A stretch of DNA of 64,000 nucleotides, taken from contig NW_006768778.1 in assembly GCF_000204055.1 (NCBI RefSeq), positions 258,185 through 322,184 of the forward strand. The letters run 5' to 3'. Made by a program: the position numbers and the translations under genes. Of this stretch, positions 1 to 10,829 are shown piece after piece. This DNA comes from Melampsora larici-populina 98AG31 (Eukaryota; Basidiomycota; Pucciniomycetes; Pucciniales; Melampsoraceae). Within the stretch, counting starts at the first letter, position 1, and each line of letters begins with the position of its first letter. The notes beneath the pieces were generated by a model that had not been told where the DNA came from, searched no databases, and was given only the letters and a program-made list of their open reading frames with translations.

Positions 1-175
1 CCGGGAACGCCTGAAGGTGTTTCAAGGATGTGAATAATTTAAACTTCTTGACTCCAGAAGCGTAAGCCTCTATCGTGGATCGGGCCCAGCCAGCTCTGAT
101 CATATGACGCTGGGCTCGAGTTAAGGGGGTCTTCTTGTCGTCTTTGATTCGAAGAAAGGATTTGATGCACTTCAT
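1..175 (-). CDS. DIRS tyrosine recombinase, N-terminal part (cut by window start)
   Basis: Reading the minus strand from the ATG at 175 to the window edge gives about 58 open residues. They include RAQRHMIRAGWARSTIEAYA followed by a basic GVKKFKLF segment. This has the form of the N-terminal SAM-like (core-binding) domain of phage-integrase-type tyrosine recombinases, where a helix ending in ST.aYa.g...f is usual. It lies downstream of, and in the same orientation as, the RT/RNase H gene at 2214-496, which is the normal gene order in DIRS elements (gag, RT-RH, YR). The catalytic RHRY domain would lie outside the window, so activity cannot be judged. The frame is open upstream of this ATG too, so the true start or a splice junction could lie further up. 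Confidence 0.6.
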   Translation of the reverse strand, partial: MKCIKSFLRIKDDKKTPLTRAQRHMIRAGWARSTIEAYASGVKKFKLFTSLKHLQAFP

Positions 176-495
176 GATGGTACCTAAGGAGAATAACGGC
201 CATCGCGAAGAGGAGGTTCAGTTACCTACGAAGACGTGTGGGGTCTCCAGTAATCCCTGGGCTTACGTGTAATAAGGTATCGTTCAAAGGTCAATCGGAA
301 AGAGAGCTACGTCGAACGAGTCTTGTCTGTGAGCGTCTAAAACGTGGGTATTCGAACTTAAGAGGGGTCGTGATACGCGTGTTGGAATGGTATGCTGGCG
401 GCGTAGAGGAAATTATTTCTGCGCGTAAAGAGGTATAAGGAAGAGTTGTGAGGAAAGGGAGTAGAGGAAATGTTGAGGGGCTCGATGAGTGGTTT

Positions 496-2214
496 TTATA
501 TTGATTGGAGGGGTGGTAGTCGTTCTATATCTTGTAGCCAAGGTGTCAAGTCCTCTGGAATTTCAATATGCACTTGGAGGTACCATGGTTTCGATGAGGT
601 CAAACTGCGGGACAGTTCGTCCACAGCGTTATCCAAAGTAGATACGTGTCTTTGCTCTAGTTGGCAATCGTGCTGAAAAAGCAAAGTTGAAATACTCTTC
701 CACTCCTTGTTTACCCAAAAATCACGGGAGGATTCGTTCCGAAGGACGCCTTCCGTGGTCGTATTGTCTGTCAACACAAGTAAGCGCTCGCCTTCCAAAG
801 GTCTAATTTTTTGTACTACCAGCAGTCCTAAGCGAACTGTTACAGTTTCGAGCCACGCTATACCTCGAGTTGGCTTTCCGAGAGGTCTTTCCCAGTTCGG
901 TTGTAATTTGAATTGAGCCCAGTTTTTACCTACTATGACTCCTATCCCGAATGAGGTTGACGCGTCGCCCACCCAACCGACATTGTTGATGTTTCTGGTC
1001 TTTAACAGAAGGCGGTTTGGGAAGGCATCTAAGGCCTTGCTCCAGACTGCTAGGTCGTCTCTCACCTGCTGCGGCATCTTTCTCTTCGCCTCCTTCTTCA
1101 CCCATTCACACTTCCAACAAAATCCGCTTCTTAGGTAGCACCTCAGCTGTGGTGCAACGTATGAAACGTGGCACAAGCGCCCGTATAATTTTTCTACCTC
1201 TTTATATGTGTAGTCTACCTTCTCTAGGAATTCTTCTAGTTGTTGGATTCTTTCGTCTAATTTCTTTTGAGGTAAGCAAACTGTCTTGTTGGCCACGTTC
1301 CATAGGAAGCCTATATATTTCTGCTCGTCGCTGAAATGAGTGAATTTAGTGTCGTTGGTTCTAACGCCGAGGTTGGTACTGTAGGAGACAATGTCATCCA
1401 TGCTCAGGTTGTCTGACTTTTCTTTGATGACTAGGTTGTCATCAACCCAGCGAAACACCTTGTTGAGACCAAACTCCAATTCGACTAGTTCCTTCCACGC
1501 ATCTGCCGGGCCACCGAAACTTCCGCAGCCTGCTACTCCCCCAAATGAGATGCACAGGTCTATGTAAAGAAGTTTGTTAAAGTCTTGAATGAGTAAATAT
1601 GGCCATCGACTATGGTGAGTGCCTATTTGGCGGTAGGCCTTTAACCAGTCAAATAGTGCGATCTGTAGAGGTACCGAGGCGTTCGCTATATGTAGAGCTA
1701 CCTTTTCGAAATTGTCCCAGGTCGTTTTGAAGTCTTCTTTGTTGACGAAAGAGTTGACGCTTGGTATCTGGGGGTTATTTTTCGGAAAAGATAGATCATT
1801 GATTGGTCTAAATGACCCGTCTCCATTCACCACTGCTCCTAATGGGCTAGAGCGAAAGAACTTATACTTTCGTGACATTTCTTCCTTGGTGTACGGACCA
1901 TACATCCGACCTGCTTCGACTTCCTGCCTTATGTTCTTTTCTATGTCTTCTCTAGCCGAAAGAGCGGACTGGTGGTTGGGTGGGCAGAAAAATTGGAACC
2001 CTTCTATCGTGTGGTTAGGTATCCCTTGGTTGAATCCGTGCTTGAAACCGTCTAGTATGAATTGCAATCGTGGTAGTAGGTTATGTTTTTCTAATGCCTT
2101 CCTCCATTCTTTTATTTTCATGTTGCATTTTGTGCCTTTTGGCCATACAGGCTTTCTTGCCTCATCGTTTCCTTTTGTCTCCGCAGGAGTTCTCTTTCCT
2201 TCGGTTGTTGTCAT
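496..2214 (-). CDS. DIRS-type reverse transcriptase / RNase H
   Basis: Uninterrupted 572-residue protein from ATG 2214. It would make cDNA from the retroelement RNA. The RT part shows FRPINDLSFPKNNPQIPSVN, then IALFDWLKAYRQI and the active-site box FRWVDDNLVI (about residue 250), where the double Asp replaces the usual YxDD. The RNase H part follows with VGDASTSFGIGVIVG, a conserved Glu in WLETVTVRLG, VLTDNTTTEGVL and a terminal STLDNAVDELSRS. This RT-RH arrangement without protease or integrase is that of DIRS elements, which is supported by the gag-like gene upstream (4820-2614) and the recombinase start downstream. No frameshift or stop is seen, so this ORF could be intact. Assignment to the DIRS group is by motif and context, since I could not run a tree. 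Confidence 0.88.
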   Translation of the reverse strand: MTTTEGKRTPAETKGNDEARKPVWPKGTKCNMKIKEWRKALEKHNLLPRLQFILDGFKHGFNQGIPNHTIEGFQFFCPPNHQSALSAREDIEKNIRQEVEAGRMYGPYTKEEMSRKYKFFRSSPLGAVVNGDGSFRPINDLSFPKNNPQIPSVNSFVNKEDFKTTWDNFEKVALHIANASVPLQIALFDWLKAYRQIGTHHSRWPYLLIQDFNKLLYIDLCISFGGVAGCGSFGGPADAWKELVELEFGLNKVFRWVDDNLVIKEKSDNLSMDDIVSYSTNLGVRTNDTKFTHFSDEQKYIGFLWNVANKTVCLPQKKLDERIQQLEEFLEKVDYTYKEVEKLYGRLCHVSYVAPQLRCYLRSGFCWKCEWVKKEAKRKMPQQVRDDLAVWSKALDAFPNRLLLKTRNINNVGWVGDASTSFGIGVIVGKNWAQFKLQPNWERPLGKPTRGIAWLETVTVRLGLLVVQKIRPLEGERLLVLTDNTTTEGVLRNESSRDFWVNKEWKSISTLLFQHDCQLEQRHVSTLDNAVDELSRSLTSSKPWYLQVHIEIPEDLTPWLQDIERLPPLQSI

Positions 2215-2613
2215 CTCGGGTTTATGCTTGTGACTTTCTTTCCTACTTATTAAGGGTGCGGATCACACAAAGTTTTGTAAGCTCTTCTTGTTTTCGTAAT
2301 CAATTATTAATATTATTCATTGCAGACATATATGGCATAAGGAGTGTGTAGATTTAAGACTGAAGCATGAGTGTATAAAAGGAACAAAGGAGTGACAAAA
2401 ACTGGGAGAAAAGGAAAAGAGCTTCATTGTCGATTGGTAAATTAATCTCTGACATATCGGTTGTTAATCAAGAGGGATGTGGAAAAGACATAATAAATCC
2501 GAAACGTGTATGCAAAATTTGGAAGGAAAGATTGAACAGAGACAGTAATGAAAAGATCAGGGGGTTGTGGGGTGGGTCTGTGATGGAATAGGCGTTATAT
2601 CTCTGTAATTTGC

Positions 2614-4820
2614 TTACCCCTCATTTCTACCGTTATGAAAACCGCCTCTTCCTCCTCTCCAACTACCTCTCCCACCTCTATTTGGTGCTCTATTGAATGA
2701 GCTAGGGCCTTGTTGAAGTGGTTGGTGGTTATTTTGGTAGGTTGAAGGGTTTACCGGTAACGGGTGGTTTAAATTCTTAGGTAATGGCTGAACCACTGTG
2801 GGTAGATGTGACGTTTGGTGAGTCGTCTGGTGGTTGCTTCTCTTCCCTCTTTTCCTTTTCAAAGGTTGACTTTCTTAATTCATTCTTGTAGATCTTAGGT
2901 TGCTATTTGTATGATTGGGATTGCTGAATGAAGTTTGTTCGAATCTTCATTAGCATATGAAGGTATGTATTATACAGAAGGATTCAATTTCTTACTTGTA
3001 AAGACCGGTCTCTGGATGACGGAACTCCATTCTCCCGCCTTTGGCGTACGGGTTTGAATCACCTCCATTTGCTTCGCCCGCTCTTAAAGACTTGTCTTTC
3101 GCTTGGTTTTTGTATTTCGTCATTAAGATACCGATGTCTTTCATTGGGGTCTTCCCTACTCTTTTAACGAACACTTGCGATCTACATAAAATGTCATACC
3201 TTAATGCTGTCATCCAGCATTCTGTAGAACGCCTGCTCATCACTAAATCAGTTATTGTTTTTTCTGTTAAGATTCACTTTACAATCTGGGTTGTGAGATG
3301 CTGCTTACTTTATGGTCTTCACGTTTTCTATGTGTAATTTCAATCTTTTTGCTAGCAATTTTTGACCATAGTATCCTGCCAAATATCTTCTAAATAAACT
3401 CATACATTCCGCCCATTCACCAAACGTTAATTTGTACTCTGAAGGTGCGTCCAGGCCTTTATTCGACTTGTTCTTCAAAGATGATGAATGATGATTCTTG
3501 TTGTATTCTTCTCTGTCTGCTCTGGCGAAAGTTTGGTCGAATACGGTTAATGGGATGGATGAATGTAAGTCCGTCATTTGGTCACTCCAGAAAGGTTGCA
3601 GTGCAACTAAATCTCCTGTCGGGACTGATCCTATCTCTATCTCTATCTCGACTTTCTTTTTGGATGACTTCGATTTGTTCTTCTTCTTCTTTAACTTCTT
3701 GTTCTTGGAACTTCTAGCTTTATCTTTCCCTTTCAATATCTTTTTGGATTTTGATTTCGACTTATGCTTCTTGTTTTTCTTGACTTTCTTACTCGAGTCT
3801 GTAACATAGAAGTGAGTTTCCCGTTAGAATTGTTTCACTCGTAAATTTATGGTGACTAAGGGTTGGTTCTAAGAAGAATAAAGCAGATCGTATTCTTTCT
3901 GGGATTTTTCATACTCTAGCTAGAAGCGAGCGATTAATACTCGAGTCCTCTGAAGTCTTATGACCAGGGCCATGAGTTGCTTTGATTTTTTTTTTCTTAT
4001 TTCGAGTCCTCTGTGCATGTTATGCCAGGGCCAGGATGTTTCGTATGGTTGATAGAAGAGAATGAGTGATAGAATGGAATGAGTGATAGATGGGAGGGTT
4101 GATGTGTGTGGTAGGATTTGTGTAGCCGATGATATTGACATCGATGGAAATAATAAGAAGGAAATAGTTGGGGTAAATCTTCCAATGCTGCTTACGTTTT
4201 TTCTTCTCTTTCCTATGTCTTCTACCATCTTCTTCAGAAGAGGAGCTGGAGTTATTGCTTGATTCTGAAGAATCTGAATACGAAGGTGATCCTGAGGAGA
4301 TCGAGTCAGTGCTTGAGCTTTCTGAGTCTGATTCGCTTGTTGACTGATTCGACTCTGATTCGCTCTCGTCTTCTTCTGAATCGGAGGATTGATCCGAGTT
4401 TGACTCTTCGCTTGAAGAACTTGAACTGCTTGAATCGCGAAAGTCGCCTGACAGACTTTCATCTTCGGATTCTGATTTCGACTCTTCTTCTGATTCAATT
4501 CTGTTTTCATCTTCATTTTCTGCATCAATCTGCATTTGCTGTGCTTGATTTGGGTCTTCTTCAACTTGTCTTTTGCCATCTTGATTCCTGTTGCTGGTGT
4601 TGCTGTTGTTTGGGTTCGAGTTGGTTACTCTCCCGGTGGGGTTCATCGATTCCCCCGATGAGTCAGAGTCGTCGCCTACATCCTTCTCTGGATCTGGAGG
4701 GAGGTTTTCACCGTCTAGGGATGAGGTTGTCGGTTCGTCGTTGATGTTGGCACTTGACTGGTTTTCGAGACCTTGTGCTCTTCTGTTAGCCCTGATAGCT
4801 CTGGACTCGGTAATCGCCAT
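2614..4820 (-). CDS. DIRS-type Gag, spliced model with four exons
   Basis: Exons 4820-4196, 3798-3309, 3232-2996 and 2869-2614 join in frame to 535 residues (1,608 nt). The donors are GTAAG-like (two share GTAAGCAGC) and the acceptors end in AG. Exon 1 encodes a Ser/Asp/Glu-rich acidic region ending in a basic HRKEKKKR stretch. Exon 2 continues with Lys-rich sequence and then the DIRS gag core (LQPFWSDQMTDLHSSIPLTV, YKLTFGEWAECMSLFRRYL). Exon 3 carries ALRYDILCRSQVF, and exon 4 ends in an RGG-type tail (GGRGSWRGGRGGF) suited to nucleic-acid binding. The role would be packaging of element RNA. Intron-like gaps inside a retroelement gag are odd. The alternative is a decayed gag with frameshifts, but all four joins hold phase, so I prefer splicing. 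Confidence 0.68.
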
Positions 4821-5152
4821 GTTGTTTACAGGTTAAGTACAGATGTAGTTAAGGTAGTGTCTCTGGGTGTTATTGTTAATTCAGAGTGAATGCGAAGTGA
4901 TTGAAGTAAGGTAGATAGTAGTGATAAGTTTGTATAAGATTTGTTTGTATAAAATTCAAAAATAAAATAGATAACTATTTGGAGTATTAAAACTCTAGAA
5001 TGGATTGTAGATTAGGAGATGGAAACTAAAGAGATGATGATAAATCAGTGAAATAAATAAATTGGACTAGAGAACAAAGTCAAATACGAATAGCTTGTTA
5101 TACAACTCTTCTCTAGGACGTGATCTGAGGACAGCAGGAATTGAGCTGTGAC
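4821..5152. other. Non-coding gap between DIRS gag and the SANT pseudogene
   Basis: No gene seen. The stretch should hold the 5' end and promoter of the DIRS element and the broken edge of the Harbinger-like element to its right. I could not find a terminal repeat of either element by eye. Confidence 0.5.
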
Positions 5153-6310
5153 TCATCCTCCTCTGAAGGTCATAGGTCCTAGATCATTTAACCTGATTGG
5201 GTTAGAGAGTTCTCTATAAGTTGTCTCTTTCCACATAATTTCACTTTCTAGGAATTGTATCTTCATAGAGAGCGCGCACTTTCTTTTCCATGGACCAGTC
5301 CCACGATGCGTGCCTTTCGTAGGAGGCAAACTTACCATGTCTGTTGGTGGCATATTTGTGATCAGAGCTAGAGGAATCATGAGCTGAGATTGGCTGGAGT
5401 GTTTGACCTGCATCCGGTAAGTCAGATCCGGATGAGTTGGGTGAAAGGGTGTGGGGATGAGTCAAACTTGATTTGGAAGCCGAGGTTGAGGGTGTTGGAG
5501 GATGATCTTGAGGGGGGTCTTTCTTTTTGACAATGGCTGTCTTGACGTACTTTGCAGTTGCTTGATGGCCCTCCACAAGCGGAGCCAAATTGTCAAAAAA
5601 GGGAAACGGTCAGCCCTTACATTGGGCATAGTCTTTAGACTTCCTGCTGTCCTTATCCTGAGAGGAAACGCAAGAAAATTAGTTAAATCAAAACAATATC
5701 AAGAAGAAAATGATAATAATAAAAACCTACCTTTCCATTTAGGATTGGATCCCAGACTTCATCTGGAAGAACAATGCATCCATCAGACCATCCTGCCCCA
5801 CTAAGTTAGGAAAGGTGTTTATAGTCGTTATAAAGACCTCGTAACTACAGAGTTGATTTGATGGATAGATCAATGTTAGTAAAGCAAGCAGAAGATGTTG
5901 AAATGAGATTGAAAGAAAATAAAAGATGTGCTTACAGTGTACCACCTTGACTTGCAGTTGTCAGCTGTTTTGGGTAAGCTAGTTTTACCATTGATAAGCT
6001 TCTTTTCACTACCTTTAAGCTTTTCAACCGCAGCATTCCAGACTGGCACCTTGAATCCATGGGCACTGGTAGCATTTTGGGGCCCAATGGGTTTGCCATC
6101 CCCTGAGCAACGTTCATCAAGGAGGACATTGATTAGAACATGACTGTCCTCATTGTCCCATTTAGCAGAGTCCCACTTCTTCTTGTCAGGTTGGGTGGCA
6201 GGTTGGGTGGTAGGATTGATTGCAAGTTGGGTGGTAGGATTGGTGGCAGAGGGAGCTGTTCTGATGGCTCGTTTTGCCCAAGGTCTAGCTGGCTTTTTGT
6301 CGTTAGCCAT
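5153..6310 (-). pseudogene. SANT/Myb-like DNA-binding protein of a Harbinger-type element, two nonsense codons
   Basis: Three exons (6310-5936, 5844-5731, 5657-5241) join in phase 0 with good splice signals. Exon 1 has a Pro/Thr-rich N-terminus and then KWDNEDSHVLINVLLDE, the first helix of a SANT/Myb-like domain, with CKSRWYT at its end. Exon 2 has LYNDYKHL and then LSGAGWSDGCIVLPDEVWD, matching the usual SGFGWDE...PDEVWD part of this family. Exon 3 has PFPFFDNLAPLVEGHQATAK and a Ser/Pro-rich tail. Two in-frame stops break it: TAA at 5808-5806 and TGA at 5612-5610, the latter where the family has Trp (KGWPF; a TGG to TGA change). After 5241 the family-like tail seems to continue in another frame to 5153. 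Such proteins usually accompany PIF/Harbinger transposases. No transposase remains here. Confidence 0.72.
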
Positions 6311-6769
6311 TGAGAAAAACACTGAAATCATCAATGATAATCAGCTTGTGATGACAACCATGATTACATTGAAAGAAAAAAAACTCACTGTAGACAATAG
6401 TTGAATACTATGTAAAACAAACTCAAGGCTTGATCTAATAAAAAAGAATTGAAAGAACTAGAAAGAAGTTTCAGTTCCTGGGTAAAGGGATAGATAGGTC
6501 AATCAATGAATTGAGTGAGATTGTAGAGGGAGCAGAAGTTGAGAGACACGGTGGAATAGACTTGAACCTGCCAATCCCCAGCCACATGAACCGTGAGCTG
6601 GGGAGGTAGCAGCCTGAACCTGTCAGTGGCGCCTCTGAGCTCCCCAGCTGGAGCGATAGTGGTTATGACAACAAGGAAAAGAAAAGGAAACTCACTATAG
6701 GCAATGTAAATGAAATTTTGAGTCTTGAGCAAATAAAAATACAGCAATTATAAAAAGAACTTGGGATTG

Positions 6770-7165
6770 ACCAATGTAAAGCTACTTGAGAATTGACCAA
6801 GTAAAATAACTAGCAGAATCTTGAGCAGATAAAAATAAGACAAATATAAAAGGAACTTGATGATTGACCAAGTAAAAGAAATTGAGACCTGATCAATTAA
6901 AATAATCAGCAGACCTAGTAAAATAACTTGAGACTTAGTAAAAAACTAGCAGACCGAGTGAAAGAATAGCTTGAGACTTGAACAAGTAGAATAACTTGAG
7001 ACTTGGTAAAAAAACTAGTAGACCGAGTGAAAATAGCAGACTTGAACAAGTAAAATAGCTTGAGATTTGATAAAAAACTAGCAGACCAAGTAAAAATAGA
7101 AGGATAGCAGACTTGAACGAGTAAAATTACTTGAGACTTGACCAAGTAAAAAACTGACAGACTTG
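6770..7165. repeat. Minisatellite-like tandem repeat (CTTGAGACTTG / AAGTAAAATAACT units)
   Basis: Loosely tandem units of roughly 30-45 bp combine CTTGAGACTTG, (A/G)AGTAAAATAACT and AACTAGCAGACCGAGT, repeated about ten times with small changes. No coding sense. It lies between the SANT start and the proposed element end, like the minisatellite in the element at 10,446-11,836. Confidence 0.7.
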
Positions 7166-7416
7166 AGGAAATAAGAGGAGCAATAAAGAGCTGAAACAGA
7201 TAGTTTCAATACAAAGAGATGATAGATGGAACAGTGAAATCAAGTAATGGGATGTCATGAAATCAAAGAGTGCTTGGAGAGAGTGGAAAAGAGACAAAAG
7301 GAAGCCTAGGTGGAAAGACTACCATATGTATCTGGAAATAGCTTATTGGTGGTGTGTGGGTAACAAGAAAAGGAGAATATGATGGATGAAAGGATGGGAG
7401 GTTGGGATTTGGGGAT

Positions 7417-7493
7417 GGGGCACATCAAGATATTGGGGCAAGATACAGCAAAAAGGCTGTATCTTGATATGGACCAATATCTCAATGTGCCCC
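7417..7493. repeat. Nested hairpin (20-bp outer and 11-bp inner stems)
   Basis: The outer arms are 7417-7436 and 7474-7493 (GGGGCACATCAAGATATTGG against its near-exact complement). Inside, CAAGATACAGC at 7439-7449 and GCTGTATCTTG at 7456-7466 form a perfect 11-bp stem with a 6-base loop. Probably subterminal structure of a DNA transposon. Confidence 0.75.
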
Positions 7494-7565
7494 ATCAGAT
7501 ATTGACCCCAGATTGTTGAAACAAACGCCGATCAGATTCCGGCTATCTGGTTGAGATTGGGCCGA

Positions 7566-7620
7566 GATACGATGTGGCCACATGTAATTTTTCTGGTGTA
7601 AATTTTGGCCACATCGTATC
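7566..7620. repeat. Perfect 15-bp inverted repeat
   Basis: GATACGATGTGGCCA (7566-7580) and its exact complement (7606-7620) are separated by 25 bases. It lies just inside the proposed Harbinger-type terminus at 7643. Confidence 0.8.
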
Positions 7621-7643
7621 TGCTCGCAGTGTCTGAACAGGCC

Positions 7644-9449
7644 CTTATTAATCATCTCAGCCAGCCAGCCAATCACGCAAAGTTGTTGGCTTCTGGAGCA
7701 AAGACTAGTGTTGGTGGACTTAGTCTTGATGCTGAATGAAACGTACTTGCTGCTATAGTCAACAATATGCACAAAGATTGTCTTGGACTCACCAACACTT
7801 CTAGTCCAGAAAAGTTGAATCTCAATGGTGGTGAATTAGCAAAACAATGGACTTGTATCAAAAAAAGATACACTGATGCCAAGTAACATTGGAAGGGTAC
7901 TGGTCAAGGATTGTGCAATAAAGACAAAGCTGATGGATTCATAAACCCCAACCATAAGAAAGAGGCTCAATGCCCAATGTACAACAAACTCTATTTGATG
8001 TAAAGCAGCAAACCAAACATCACAGCCTTATCCGTGATTTTTTTTCAAACCGCAATAACTCAGTCAATTTACATGATAAAGTTTAATAGACTATATATTC
8101 TTGATCTGTGAATACAGGAGCAGGTGCGTACAGATTTATGACATCATATGATGACATCGGAATTTTGGTGGTCAGACAGGCAAATGGCCCCACATGATAT
8201 TATGTTGAAGTCTTTTTGAAATCTTTCTGAATCTTTCATGAATCTTTCATGGAGTTGGTGGTAGGCTCTGGCCTGCCAGAGCCTAGTAGATGGGGGCTGT
8301 GAATTGTTTGCTTTTATCATTTGTAAATAATTGAATGGTTTTGTTTTATATTTTACCATCATTTGTGAATGAAATGAAATATAACTGAATATGAGAGTCA
8401 TCATAACTGCGAGATCAGCAAGAAAAACAAGTTTGATAATGATCTTATGATGAGCTGGTGAAAAAGAGTAAGAATTATGAGAAAGTTGAGTTATTTCTCA
8501 ATGAAGGCTTTTGCTCAGTATAATGATCAATTTGGATTTGCAGTGCACTGTTGCAGTGAGGGGTGGGCGTGATGTGGTGGGGAGCAGCACCGGGGTGAAT
8601 CTGATGAGATTCGGCTGCGGAAAATCCTTGGTCCAAAATTGTATTGTGTGCAAGGAAGTGCCTGGGAAATAATGTGTAAAATTGTAAATTTTGGGTAGAG
8701 CTTTATAATTCTGCACTCCAAGCACTTGCACTGCTTTTTGAGTGTAAAGGCTTTTGAATGCAAAAATGGATTTTGGCCCCTGAAAATACATATTTGCACT
8801 GATGGTTTTTACACTACAAATGGAGTGTTAAAATGTCAGGTGTAAAATTGTAAGTTGACAACAGTCCTTTCTAACTTAACCCAAGTCCAATTGTGCAAAA
8901 GCTCATGGTAACCCAAAGCCAAGGCACAAGGGACGTGCACATTAAAGAACATCTCTGGCGTGACCAATAGCCCCAAAAAGTGAAATCTGGGTCACTTTTG
9001 GATACAATCGATCCTATCTCAGTCAATATTACTTTGATCTTATTTCTGAAACTGGTTGGTATGAGTTCAGCATCTTGTACTTAACGTCTATTAGAAAAAA
9101 AAGAGAATCAAAATGTGCCAGCTCACAAGAATCCAGCTGGGAAACGAGTAACAAGTTTGTTCAAAGACATTACAGGGAGTCAATTGACCATCTCTCAAGC
9201 CTTTCTGAGGTCACACATAACAATCTTAGGGGTCACAATTCCAAATCTCAAAACAAGGAGCCTCAATGAATCAACACGATCATGAGCTCTGTTGAGATTC
9301 TGAAGAGGCCATTTCCTTCAGAGCTTGACAGAGCTCATCTGACTGTTTTTTTGGAAAAAACCCACTTGTGACTTGTGGTGGAAAAGCGAAGTTAAAAAAT
9401 GCCCACCAAAAGGAGGCTATTAGTCACGCAAAGATTGTTGTTTAATATG
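7644..9449. other. Non-coding, repeat-derived stretch
   Basis: No supported gene. Short reading frames here have no recognisable content. A palindromic GGCTCTGGC-CT-GCCAGAGCC lies at about 8265-8284. Several GTGTAAAA / TTTTACAC motifs (about 8655-8850) resemble the ends of the foldback element at 9,529-9,899 and suggest related old insertions. Confidence 0.5.
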
Positions 9450-9509
9450 CAAGCCCCCTGTGCCAGGGGCGGACGAGTCCGAGAAAAATCACCTGGCACA
9501 GTGGGCTTG
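9450..9509. repeat. 60-bp foldback with 18-bp stem
   Basis: The arms CAAGCCCCCTGTGCCAGG (9450-9467) and its complement (9492-9509) pair with one mismatch. The loop contains a second small palindrome, GGACGAGTCC (9471-9480). There is no coding sense. It may be a short foldback insertion or the touching ends of an excised element. Confidence 0.7.
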
Positions 9510-9528
9510 TTGTTAAGCTAGCTCATTT

Positions 9529-9899
9529 AGCTTTTTACACTCAATTAATTACACATCAATTACGGTACTCAAAACCACTAGGTCCGTGCTACCTTTCTTG
9601 AAAACCTGCTTTCAAAATGTTGTTTTTTGGAGAAAATGAACCGTACAGAGCTCCAAAAAAAGTTCCAGAGAATTCCCAGGAATTACCCTGCAAAAAGATC
9701 AACTTTGAGTCTATGTTTTTCACATTTTTTGAAAAAGGTGGCTTGAACCTAGTGGTTTTGAGTACCATAAATGATTACACTCCAAAATTTTGGCCGGATT
9801 GAGTGTAAAATTGTGATTCACCCCCATGTAAGTTGATTTTTACACTCAACAACTTACACTCAATATTGAGTGTAAATTCCATTGAGTGTAAAAATCTAT
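9529..9899. mobile_element. Palindromic non-autonomous element, TTTTTACACTCAAT ends
   Basis: The outer ends carry TTTTTACACTCAAT at the left and ATTGAGTGTAAAAA at the right. Inside lies a perfect 20-bp inverted repeat, GGTACTCAAAACCACTAGGT at 9564-9583 and its complement at 9747-9766. Extra copies of TACACTCAA/TTGAGTGTA stack near the right end. Size and structure fit a MITE-like foldback element. The superfamily is not clear because no target duplication stands out. Confidence 0.6.
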
Positions 9900-10445
9900 T
9901 GACCCATTGTTATCTAATTAATCATTTTAGTCGTTTTTATGGCGGTTTTTTGGTTTAATTATGATATTGATTTGGTTGTGTTTGATATATATATTTTTAT
10001 TAAAGGTTATTTTATGAAGAAGTTTTTGTTAAACATTTATTATCTTATAGTGATAGTTTTGTTGTTCAGTTCCTCACGTTTTCTTTTTAAAGTGTTCCTC
10101 TGTCCGTGGGGTGTTAGGGTTTTTAGGAATGTGAAATTTACCATCCCTTGGTTACATATCAAGGGACTTTTAGCCACACACATTCTAACTGTTTTCATTT
10201 CACTTGTTTGTGAGTGTTACAGCTATTCCATTATATGTTGGACATTGAGAAAAAAAAGAAAGTTTTTTGCTACCCAAAAAAGATTAAACCTCAAGATTCA
10301 CCACTGAAAACAAAAAAATACAGTGTTTGCTGTGTTAAATCCGGTTAAAAATACAAGCTGTAACTTTTTCCATTTTTTCTCAAGGACCAACATATAACAA
10401 AATAGCAGTACTGGATTCAAAACATTTCAATTTACAAGAAGCTAA
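9900..10445. other. Non-coding, T-rich
   Basis: A 122-codon frame (9939-10307) is T-rich and hydrophobic with no recognisable domain. I do not treat it as a gene. The TAA target duplication of the next element ends at 10445. Confidence 0.45.
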
Positions 10446-10829
10446 GGGCCCGTTCGGCTGGATTTCGAAATAATCGTTACCCAAAAACGATTTTTCGATC
10501 TGCCCCTTGAAAAAGGGGCAGATTGAAATACCGAATTTCGGCTTTTTCGTTTACCGAACAGTTGACCAAATTGGTCAACGAAAGATCGAAATAATCGTCG
10601 TTGACCATTTGATCAGCGTTCAACTGTTTGGTAAACAAGAAATGAAACCATTTTTTCAAACGAAACTTGATTGAAACTTGAAAATCAATCGTTTCGTTTC
10701 GTTTTCGTTTTCTTTTTCGTTTCCACTCATCCACTCATCCACTCATCCATCCATCTAGGTCATCAACGACCAAACTCTTCATTTTTTTTGTATCATCGTA
10801 ACATTTCACATCACGCCATTTAAAACATC

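Larger units (their letters stand above)
6311..7643. mobile_element. Probable terminal part of the Harbinger-like element carrying the SANT pseudogene
   Basis: No gene. The stretch upstream of the SANT start ends in CTGAACAGGCCC (about 7632-7643) followed by TTA. Its reverse complement, GGGCCTGTTCAG, resembles the TIR of the complete element at 10,446-11,836 (GGGCCCGTTCGG), and TTA fits the three-base TWA target site of PIF/Harbinger elements. Going inward from this end the order is hairpins, then a minisatellite, then the SANT ORF, the same order as in the complete element. The opposite TIR was not found. The transposase half is missing and its place is taken by the DIRS element. Confidence 0.45.

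Noticed and set aside
1712..2233. 173-residue plus-strand frame
   Set aside because: It is the antisense of the reverse transcriptase gene, which has clear motifs.
9465..9495. GGACGAGTCCGAGAAA looked like part of a hammerhead ribozyme
   Set aside because: The CUGANGA core is not there (CGGACGA instead), the cleavage triplet and third stem cannot be placed, and a plain foldback explains the segment.
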